Notes under the pieces: generated by a model
What the model saw: the letters and a program-made list of their open reading frames with translations, nothing else
Databases searched by the model: none
What the model was told of the DNA's origin: nothing
Part shown: piece by piece, positions 19,468 through 24,750 of the stretch
How the letters are laid out: each line of letters starts with the position of its first letter
Position numbering within the stretch: position 1 is the first letter of the stretch
Translations under genes and position numbers: made by a program
From: a virus
DNA: 24,750 nucleotides
Direction: 5' to 3' (one strand)
Virus record (IMG/VR): IMGVR_UViG_3300037070_003267
Coordinates: 1-24,750 of that record

Positions 19468-19776
19468 ATGAGATCGGCCCATGAGGCGTCCAAGGTCTAT
19501 ATGGACGCCTTCGACGCCTACCGTCCACGCCCGCCGACGATCCGCGAGAAGTTGCGTGGTCTGCTCTGGAGCCTGCCGGGCTTCAGGATTTACCTGGCCA
19601 GGCCGTTGCTGGGGAGGCACCCCGACTTATGCCATGTCCGCCCACGCGGACGGGTGGTGCTAGGCGTCCGCCGTCTGCGGTTGCGCGTCTGGGGCTTTAG
19701 ACGGCCCTACCACTGGGCGTCTGACACGCCTGATCCCGCTTGTGCGCCGCGTCCAAATCCCGCACCGCCTTTATGA
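19468..19776 (+). CDS. Basic hypothetical protein, end of the plus operon (102 aa)
   Basis: MRSAHEASKVYMDAFDAYRP, then REKLRGLLWSLPGFRIYLAR, then an Arg-rich region (RGRVVLGVRRLRLRVWGFRR) and a Pro-rich end. The start is set by repeat copy 3. Its last 80 bp overlap, tail to tail, the minus-strand gene at 19697-19873. The later half could be partly antisense shadow, but the frame is open throughout. Confidence 0.58.
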   Translation: MRSAHEASKVYMDAFDAYRPRPPTIREKLRGLLWSLPGFRIYLARPLLGRHPDLCHVRPRGRVVLGVRRLRLRVWGFRRPYHWASDTPDPACAPRPNPAPPL

Positions 19777-19873
19777 GGGCGTCGGTTAACTTGTCCGTTG
19801 CCAATACAGCGACGGCCTCCCGAGCGCGCCAGTAGGCGTCGAGGGCTTGCCGATAGGTCGGGGCTTGATTCAT
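19697..19873 (-). CDS. Small helical protein, last gene of the minus late segment (58 aa)
   Basis: MNQAPTYRQALDAYWRAREA, then VAVLATDKLTDALIKAVRDL: amphipathic helices, charged. It begins 13 bp after the phosphoesterase stop. Below common ORF cut-offs. Overlaps the plus-strand 102-aa gene by 80 bp. Function unknown. Confidence 0.6.
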   Translation of the reverse strand: MNQAPTYRQALDAYWRAREAVAVLATDKLTDALIKAVRDLDAAHKRDQACQTPSGRAV

Positions 19874-19886
19874 CGCGCAGCAAGCC

Positions 19887-20987
19887 TCAGAGGTTGACGG
19901 TCGCCCGGAACACCTCGCCTCTGCGCTTGTGGTATGTGGACGCCCTCACCGCCGGTCGAGTCACGAACGACCGCCCCGCCGCCCATGCATCCCGGCTCGT
20001 CACACACGCCATGCTCTCCCACTCAACCGATCCGATCATCATTGTGGCGTATTTGTGCCGGTGCCCGGTCTTCATGTAGCGATAGCGGCAGGCTGACCAA
20101 TCGGGGTGTTCGGCCAGCGAATGGGCGAGGTCTTCCGGCTTGGCGTCGTGCCCGTGGTGCGCGCCGAGCAAGCAGATGCCCCAGCTCATTGCCCACATGA
20201 GGGCGGGGGACCGCTCGACGTGAATCCGCGGGTTGTCCCGGTATCGCTCGGCGAGGGCGAACATGAGCGCCAGCGCGGAGGCGGGATCGTGGTTGCCGGG
20301 GAGGATAACGACCTCGACGCGCTCATGCGTCAACGCCCCCATTTCCACGCATTCGGCGGCAAGCTGCACCCCATCGGCGAGGGCGTCGAAATAGCTGCCG
20401 TCCACGTCGAGGACGTTCTTGCTCTTGGGTGTCAGGGCGGTCTGGTCGTTGGCGTGGAACGTGTCGCCCGCGAACAACAGAACCAGGGTGCTGGCGGTTG
20501 GTCCCTGCAAGAGCGACGAAACCGCGGCGCGGGCGCGCTGCATCGCCACGGGGCGATTGTAACTCTCGCCCGTCTCGGCAGCACTGGCCTGAAGGCCGAG
20601 GTGCAGATCGGCGATCCCCACAAGCCGCAGGAGGTCGCTGTCCGCGTCCGTGGGGGCGGGGATGAGCGCGGCGGCATCCATCCCCTCCAGAGCCTCGCGG
20701 ATGCGCTCTGCGGCGTTCTCCGGGGGCGGCTCAGGGATCTTCCACATGACGGTGTTAAAGGAGCCGTCGTCCTGCTTCACCCGCCGGTAGCCGAAGCGGG
20801 CATGGTCGGGCGATATCCCGGTCTTGGCGAGGGCGTCCCGGATGCCGGGCGAGAGGCTTTCCTCGATAAGCCGGCGGTTGATCCACTTCTGCGCGGTGGA
20901 GTGGGCAACGCCAAGTTCGGCGGCGACCTTCCGCATACTGCCGAGGCGCTGATACGCCTCCCACATTTCGTCAGGTGATACCGTCAA
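19887..20987 (-). CDS. HTH plus metallophosphoesterase protein (366 aa, TTG start)
   Basis: Residues about 15-40 form an HTH (RKVAAELGVAHSTAQKWINR). From about 125 a calcineurin-like phosphoesterase follows with all usual metal motifs: IADLHLG (DxH), LLFAGDTFHAND (GDxxH), VVILPGNHDP (GNHD), GAHHGHD and MKTGHRHKY (GHxH). Family members hydrolyse phosphodiesters, as in Mre11/SbcD nucleases; the substrate here is unknown. The 429-aa reading starts inside another gene. TTG 20987 follows the previous TAG by 1 nt with GGGG 7 nt upstream; ATG 20966 is the alternative. An HTH-phosphoesterase fusion beside lysis genes suggests a late DNA-processing enzyme. Confidence 0.85.
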   Translation of the reverse strand: MTVSPDEMWEAYQRLGSMRKVAAELGVAHSTAQKWINRRLIEESLSPGIRDALAKTGISPDHARFGYRRVKQDDGSFNTVMWKIPEPPPENAAERIREALEGMDAAALIPAPTDADSDLLRLVGIADLHLGLQASAAETGESYNRPVAMQRARAAVSSLLQGPTASTLVLLFAGDTFHANDQTALTPKSKNVLDVDGSYFDALADGVQLAAECVEMGALTHERVEVVILPGNHDPASALALMFALAERYRDNPRIHVERSPALMWAMSWGICLLGAHHGHDAKPEDLAHSLAEHPDWSACRYRYMKTGHRHKYATMMIGSVEWESMACVTSRDAWAAGRSFVTRPAVRASTYHKRRGEVFRATVNL

Positions 20988-20988
20988 G

Positions 20989-21231
20989 CTATAACCCCGC
21001 TCGTCGGGCCCGCCCTGGGGCATCGAGGACACGCAAAACGTGCTCGTCGTAAGCTCGGCGGCAGTGGCCCCACGGCTCGCCGTGCTCGGACCATGCGATG
21101 AAGTCCACCCACACGCGGACAAGGCCCCACCGCCAGTGGTACCGCCGACGCCAGAGCGCCGAGGATACGGTTTCACCGGGGTCGCCCCAGATCATGCGGT
21201 GGAGTTCGCGGCTGGCGTCGTCTGACAGCAT
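20989..21231 (-). CDS. Hypothetical phage protein (80 aa)
   Basis: MLSDDASRELHRMIWGDPGE, then WGLVRVWVDFIAWSEHGEPW and GHCRRAYDEHVL. The D..F...EHC..AY.EE pattern is common in small phage proteins of unknown role. ATG 21231 lies in a TGATG overlap; a GTG at 21234 would give GTGA instead. Confidence 0.7.
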   Translation of the reverse strand: MLSDDASRELHRMIWGDPGETVSSALWRRRYHWRWGLVRVWVDFIAWSEHGEPWGHCRRAYDEHVLRVLDAPGRARRAGL

Positions 21232-21431
21232 CACCGATACCCCGCGCGTCGCCTCTTCCGTTCATAGTACGCGACCACAATCGCTTGGAGCGCGGACGTA
21301 GCCCACTGCTCCGCGAGGTGCAGCCACAGGGCTTCGGGCGGACGGCCCTTGTGTTGGGCCGCCCGCAGTTCTTCCAGGACAAGGTCAGACACCCGCACGC
21401 CGGAAAGGAGCCGGTGGCGGGCGTCTTTCAT
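21231..21431 (-). CDS. Hypothetical protein (66 aa)
   Basis: MKDARHRLLSGVRVSDLVLE, then ELRAAQHKGRPPEALWLHLA and IVVAYYERKRRRAGYR. Helical with a basic tail. It starts 1 nt after the holin-like gene. No family recognised. Confidence 0.65.
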   Translation of the reverse strand: MKDARHRLLSGVRVSDLVLEELRAAQHKGRPPEALWLHLAEQWATSALQAIVVAYYERKRRRAGYR

Positions 21432-21432
21432 T

Positions 21433-21642
21433 TCACGCCGGCTTGTTCGGGATCAGCCAGACGAGGAGGCCGCTCACGCCCATCGTGGTGATGGTGGTCA
21501 TGATGCTACCCATTGTCGTGCTGAGAGCGGCAACCTGCTCCCCGGTCGGGCCATCACCCATGCCGGTGAGCTGCTGCACGATGGCGTAGGCGAGGGGGAG
21601 CGCGGCGGCGACGATCGCCTTGCGCATCTGTCCGATTTCCAT
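21433..21642 (-). CDS. Holin-like membrane protein (69 aa)
   Basis: MEIGQMRKAIVAAALPLAYA starts one hydrophobic helix (IVAAALPLAYAIVQQL); GVSGLLVWLIPNKPA is the second. Length, two membrane segments and place in the lysis block fit a small phage holin or antiholin. GGAG lies 9 nt before the ATG. The reading upstream to 21801 is a shadow of the lipoprotein gene. Role by context only. Confidence 0.68.
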   Translation of the reverse strand: MEIGQMRKAIVAAALPLAYAIVQQLTGMGDGPTGEQVAALSTTMGSIMTTITTMGVSGLLVWLIPNKPA

Positions 21643-21647
21643 GTCGA

Positions 21648-21881
21648 TTACTCCACAGGCGGGCAGACCACGTCCACCAGAGCCTTGGCGGTGGCGTAGT
21701 TGCTCAGGAGAGTGGCCGGCAGCGGGTTGTTCGGATACTGCACTTTGTATTCGGCGATCGAAGCGTCGGCCAGCTTCATGTTGTCGCGGGCCAATGCGCA
21801 AGTCTCAGGGGGGAGAACTCCGCCGGCACAGCCGGCAAGAGCGACGAGGCCAAGGGCCCCGGCGAGGAGGGTCGCTTTCAT
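21648..21881 (-). CDS. Lipoprotein (77 aa), possible outer-membrane spanin
   Basis: Signal and lipobox: MKATLLAGALGLVALAGC, cleavage before Cys18. The mature part has CALARDNMKLADASIAEY and two further Cys (ETCAL, VVCPP) that could bridge. This type is widespread in alphaproteobacterial phage lysis regions. It could be the o-spanin or an exclusion lipoprotein. Confidence 0.74.
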   Translation of the reverse strand: MKATLLAGALGLVALAGCAGGVLPPETCALARDNMKLADASIAEYKVQYPNNPLPATLLSNYATAKALVDVVCPPVE

Positions 21882-21921
21882 TGGTAGTCTCCAGTGAAAA
21901 GCCGCTCAGTGCGGCGGGGCT

Positions 21922-22119
21922 TCAGCCGAGGGGCTTGTCGGGCCGTCCCGAGCAGAAGTGGGGGATCGCGAGCCATGCGCGCTCGACCTTCGCAGCCGCT
22001 TCCTGGCTGGGGGTCGCGGCGTACTCGGCGCGGGTCATGTCGTATTCGTCCATGAGGGGATCGCACGCGGGGTTGCCGTCACAGGCGGCGAGCAACGGCA
22101 GGAGCGCGAGGAAGCGCAT
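21922..22119 (-). CDS. Second lipoprotein (65 aa), possible Rz1-like
   Basis: MRFLALLPLLAAC gives a very short lipobox (LLAAC, Cys13). The mature chain begins DGNPACDPLMDEYDMTRAEY and ends FCSGRPDKPLG. AAGGA is 6 nt upstream. With the membrane coiled-coil gene at 22776-23174 it could form a two-part spanin. Having two lipoproteins in tandem is notable. Confidence 0.7.
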   Translation of the reverse strand: MRFLALLPLLAACDGNPACDPLMDEYDMTRAEYAATPSQEAAAKVERAWLAIPHFCSGRPDKPLG

Positions 22120-22190
22120 GGGCTTTCCTTTCTGGCGGGGATGGGGTAGAATGCGCGGGCGCGGGCCGTAAGGGGTAAAGCCATCGCGCG

Positions 22191-22217
22191 TGAGGGGTTC
22201 GACTCCCCTCCGGTCTG
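22191..22217 (+). other. tRNA T-arm-like sequence, candidate attP core
   Basis: AGGGG TTCGACT CCCCT forms a 5-bp stem with a 7-nt TTCGANT loop, exactly a tRNA T-arm, followed by CCGGTCTG as an acceptor 3' strand would be. No matching 5' half (AGACCGG) or anticodon arm lies upstream, so it is not a complete tRNA. Phage attP cores often copy a tRNA 3' end. The integrase is about 3 kb away. Confidence 0.45.
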
Positions 22218-22221
22218 CGCA

Positions 22222-22779
22222 CTACGCCAAGAACAACTCGCGCTCGGCGGCACGGCGCCGAGTCAGCCCGGCGAGCACAGTGCCGCCAGCAGAATTCCAC
22301 CGCGCGAATTCTGCCGCCGCGCCCTCATAGTCGCCCGCATTCAGCTTCCGCATGAGGGTAGATTTGCGGAGCGCCGCGGTCCCGACGTTGAACGAGAAGG
22401 AAACCAGCGCGTCGAACTCGTTCTGCCGCAGGGGCACGAGCACCGAGTCATTGACCCCGGCCTCGAACTCGGAGAGGTCTTCCCGCAGCAGCGCCTCGGC
22501 CTTCGCGGCGGTGATGGTCGTGCCCATCTTGACGCCCTTGGTGTGGCCGTAGCCGATCGTGGGCACGTTCACCGCATCGAGATAGGCTTTGGTCCGCAGC
22601 GCCTCGAAGTCCTTGATGAGACCCACGCCCGCGTCGGATGTCGCCATGCCCCCCGCAGCGACCCGTAGCGCCTCGCTGGTGGCCGCTCTAGACTGAGGCC
22701 CCCACACACCGTCGATCGCCACGTCGCGCCCCAGCGCCCGCAGGAGCCGCTGTACGGCCATGATATCGTCACGGGTCAT
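22222..22779 (-). CDS. Endolysin, GH24 (T4-type) lysozyme with peptidoglycan-binding start (185 aa)
   Basis: Cleaves the glycan strand of peptidoglycan. Residues about 1-40 (IMAVQRLLRALGRDVAIDGV, WGPQSRAATSEAL) are a PG_binding_1-like repeat. Catalytic GH24 signature FEALRTKAYLDAVNVPTIGY has E-8 aa-D-5 aa-T spacing. Later motifs NEFDALVSFSFNVGTAAL and GLTRRRAAERELFL are typical. No export signal is seen, so a holin is needed; one lies downstream at 21433. Starts by ATGA overlap with the coiled-coil membrane gene. Confidence 0.93.
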   Translation of the reverse strand: MTRDDIMAVQRLLRALGRDVAIDGVWGPQSRAATSEALRVAAGGMATSDAGVGLIKDFEALRTKAYLDAVNVPTIGYGHTKGVKMGTTITAAKAEALLREDLSEFEAGVNDSVLVPLRQNEFDALVSFSFNVGTAALRKSTLMRKLNAGDYEGAAAEFARWNSAGGTVLAGLTRRRAAERELFLA

Positions 22780-23174
22780 TGGGCGCTCTCAATCCGGTCA
22801 AGACGCTTGACGATATCGGCGAATCCCTGGTCGAACCGCTCCCGCAGCGAACCGATCCCTATGACCGCCGTTGTGTTCGCGATCTCCAGCGCCGTGATGC
22901 GGCGGCCTTGGTCGTCGTTCGTGGCCTCGATCGAGGCGAACTGCTGATCCCGCATCGGGCGGCGAGCCTCAAGGGCGGTTAGTCGGTTGTCCACTTTGGA
23001 CACTTGCAGCGAGAAGTCGGCGACGGTGCCCTTTACCTGCCACCCGAGCCAGAACATCGACCCGAAGGCGATGGACGCAATCGTCAGGAGCGCCTTGACA
23101 ACGCCCATGTCGATAACCATCGCCCGCGACTGCTTGGCGCCCTCGTCCCTGGGCTCCAGGTGGGGCATGTTCAT
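22776..23174 (-). CDS. Membrane-anchored coiled-coil protein, spanin-like (132 aa)
   Basis: One membrane helix at residues about 25-47 (VVKALLTIASIAFGSMFWLG), then a coiled coil (DFSLQVSKVDNRLTALEARR; RITALEIANTTAVIGIGSLR; FDQGFADIVKRLDRIES). Topology matches an inner-membrane spanin, or a small phage holin-associated protein. The start is ATG 23174 in TGATG with the beta-helix stop; GTG 23177 is the alternative. The longer reading is a shadow. Lies immediately before the endolysin. Confidence 0.66.
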   Translation of the reverse strand: MNMPHLEPRDEGAKQSRAMVIDMGVVKALLTIASIAFGSMFWLGWQVKGTVADFSLQVSKVDNRLTALEARRPMRDQQFASIEATNDDQGRRITALEIANTTAVIGIGSLRERFDQGFADIVKRLDRIESAQ

Positions 23175-24750
23175 CACGCCACCGGGATGAAGACGTGCTG
23201 CGCGGGGCTCGGCAGACCCGCAGCGTTCCAGGCCATGACGAGGCAAGCATTGCCGCTCGCCGCTGTGAACACGGCTTGGTTGTTCACATCCGGGAGAATG
23301 CGCGCGCCGTTGTAGAGCACGCCCTGCTCCGCTGCCCCGAGGGGTAGCTCGGGCGGAAGCGTTACCGTTACCGTGCCGCCCGCTCGGGAGATCGAGATGT
23401 CCGCAACCGCAACCTTCGCGGGCCGGTTCTGGTTCGTGGGGAACGCCCACGGGAAGCCGCCCATGAGCACAAAGTCACCAGCTTGGGTCATCATGTCGCC
23501 CGCAGCGTAGGGCGCGATTACCGAGGGCTGTGACGGGCCGGTGAAGCCCTTGGTCGTGGTGCTGGCCGGGCTGAACACCTGATTGACCGCGTAGCGCAGG
23601 CGGATGTTCAGGGTCTCGCCGTATTGCACCGTGTTGTCGTCGTCGCCGGGGGTCGGATCGAGCTGCCACAGGGTCGCGCTTTCGCCGTCCACTCCCGTGG
23701 CAATGAGGGTCCGCCACACGTCGTCGCTCTTGTCCCATTGCAGGCCGGTGAACGCGGGGCCGGTTGCCGGGATGATGCGGACCTTCTTCGTGTACCGCCC
23801 GAGGGAAAGCTCATAGACCGACCCGACGAACTCCCACTCATCCGCGGCGAGCGGATCGATAGCCTCGACAGGAGGGGCGGGAGGCGCAGTGAAGCCTCCG
23901 GTGTAGGAGGACAGTTCCGAGGCGAGCCCGTCCTCGCGGTAGCCCCACGAGATGCCGCTCATTACCCCATCGGCGGCGACGGAATAGACGCTTGCGGCGT
24001 CACCAGGATTGCCGATCAGGTCAAAGCGCCGGGAGCCCGAGGCGTTGACCGCGGGGTCGGACACCCGCACATTGCGGTTGCCGGTGATGCCGGTGCGGGT
24101 CCAGAACAGCGAGGCCGAGACATCCGCACCGACCGTCGTGGTAAGCGATGATGCCACATCCCACGCCACCGATGCGTCGGGAATGATGAGGACCGCGCCA
24201 TACGTCTCGGGGTCGGTCCCTACCTCATAGTAGGTAGCGACCCGTCCGTCTTGCGATGCGGTGTTCGTCGGCGGGTTCGACCACTCGGTGTCGGGCTGCG
24301 CCGGCTGCGTTGCCGCCCCTTCCGGGATGCGCCCGACGTTGACACCGACGACAAGCGGGGTCCAGCCGGACGGCTCCGCGGATGTCGATACGACGTTGCC
24401 CGAGAGCGTGAAGTTCCCTGACGCCGCCCCGCTCTGGTACTGGATCGCCCGCGGCGCCACGTTGTTGGAGAGCGTACCCGAGGAGCCCGCCTGCTCCATG
24501 AAGATTGTCGGGCTCTCCCCCACGCCTGCCGTGTACCGGCGGATGAGGTTCCCACTGATAAGGCAACTCGGGGCGCCCGTTACCTCGATGCCGGCATACC
24601 GCCCGATGGCGATGTAGTTCCGCCGAACGATGAGGCCGGTGAAGCCCGTCCCGACCGTGTTCTGCTCGTTGTTGAGAAAGAGCGCCTTCGCGTAGCCGCT
24701 CGGGTCGTCAATGTAGTTATCCTCGATGAGCAGGTTTGCCATCGGGTGAG
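23174..24750 (-). CDS. Beta-helix tailspike-like protein, C-terminal part, cut by window edge
   Basis: The frame is open from the window edge; a Met at 24742 is internal (HPMANLLIEDNYIDD). Beta-helix rungs: NLLIEDNYIDD, GLIVRRNYIAIGRYAGIEV, SCLISGNLIRRY, FTLSGNVV. Then come mixed beta domains (AVLIIPDASVAWDVASSLTT; RVSDPAVNASGSRRFDLIG; KVAVADISISRAGGTVTVTL) and a final small domain ending AAGLPSPAQHVFIPVA, like receptor-binding ends of phage fibres. At least 525 codons. A lysis cassette follows by TGATG. It may be the continuation of the ORF at 1-279. Confidence 0.8.
   Translation of the reverse strand, partial: HPMANLLIEDNYIDDPSGYAKALFLNNEQNTVGTGFTGLIVRRNYIAIGRYAGIEVTGAPSCLISGNLIRRYTAGVGESPTIFMEQAGSSGTLSNNVAPRAIQYQSGAASGNFTLSGNVVSTSAEPSGWTPLVVGVNVGRIPEGAATQPAQPDTEWSNPPTNTASQDGRVATYYEVGTDPETYGAVLIIPDASVAWDVASSLTTTVGADVSASLFWTRTGITGNRNVRVSDPAVNASGSRRFDLIGNPGDAASVYSVAADGVMSGISWGYREDGLASELSSYTGGFTAPPAPPVEAIDPLAADEWEFVGSVYELSLGRYTKKVRIIPATGPAFTGLQWDKSDDVWRTLIATGVDGESATLWQLDPTPGDDDNTVQYGETLNIRLRYAVNQVFSPASTTTKGFTGPSQPSVIAPYAAGDMMTQAGDFVLMGGFPWAFPTNQNRPAKVAVADISISRAGGTVTVTLPPELPLGAAEQGVLYNGARILPDVNNQAVFTAASGNACLVMAWNAAGLPSPAQHVFIPVA

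Larger units (their letters stand above)
19133..19471 (+). repeat. Three copies of an 18-nt ribosome-site/start repeat
   Basis: GAAGGAGGAGTGAGATGA occurs at 19133-19150, 19264-19281 and 19454-19471. Each copy supplies AAGGAGG and the ATG of the gene that follows; in copies 1 and 3 it also encodes the KEE-stop end of the upstream ORF. Exact conservation between otherwise different genes points to cassette duplication. Confidence 0.8.

Noticed and set aside
20106-20978. Plus-strand 290-codon ORF opposite the phosphoesterase
   Set aside because: Antisense of a protein with all metallophosphoesterase motifs.
22145-22217. A complete tRNA gene ending in the T-arm-like hairpin
   Set aside because: No 5' acceptor strand complementary to CCGGTCT, no anticodon arm and no CCA; only the 3' part is tRNA-like.
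1-24750. CRISPR array, toxin-antitoxin pair, reverse transcriptase or retron
   Set aside because: No regularly spaced repeats, no RT or nuclease-toxin motifs; the HTH genes have no clear toxin partner.

Overview
This window is a GC-rich stretch of a temperate, tailed-phage-like element. It carries a portal, a large terminase, a CI/Cro-type switch, a tyrosine integrase and a GH24 endolysin cassette. An alphaproteobacterial host is likely: there is a DUF1194-like secreted VWA protein, GcrA-like helix-turn-helix (HTH) modules, a DUF6456-like protein, and DNA packed with tiny genes joined by ATGA, GTGA or TGATG stop/start overlaps. I cannot name the genus.

Layout. (1) Bases 1-5616, minus strand: start of the late operon. 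A TTGACA promoter is followed at once by an intrinsic terminator, then a terminase-small-like gene, large terminase, a portal encoded in two pieces separated by two small ORFs, and the N-terminal part of a beta-helix protein cut by the window edge. (2) Bases 5613-13195, minus strand: the early operon from Cro: tiny ORFs, a PD-(D/E)XK nuclease, a DNA methyltransferase, a DnaA-domain-IV-like protein, two replication-type proteins, a membrane peptide, two secreted proteins, a run of HTH genes and a DUF6456-like protein that may be the late regulator. (3) Bases 13196-13887: switch region with a CI-like repressor on the plus strand and three copies of one palindromic operator, one of them inside the promoter of the plus operon. 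(4) Bases 13888-19776, plus strand: small unknown genes, a structured leader, a putative single-strand annealing protein, its usual small partner, a DUF1364/YbcO-like nuclease, more small genes, the integrase, and a tail of small genes sharing an 18-nt repeat. (5) Bases 19697-24750, minus strand: C-terminal part of a beta-helix protein, then lysis genes (spanin-like, endolysin, two lipoproteins, holin-like) and an HTH plus metallophosphoesterase protein.

How it fits together. The two window ends hold complementary halves of a beta-helix protein on the same strand. If they are joined, one late operon would run terminase, portal, beta-helix, lysis, phosphoesterase and the element would be a circle close to this size. 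No capsid, head-protease or tail-tube gene is visible. Either those genes lie outside the window, or this is a reduced or satellite-like element, or an assembly deletion; the sequence alone cannot decide. The early minus operon and the plus operon both appear to be under the repressor, and the late operon looks antitermination-controlled.
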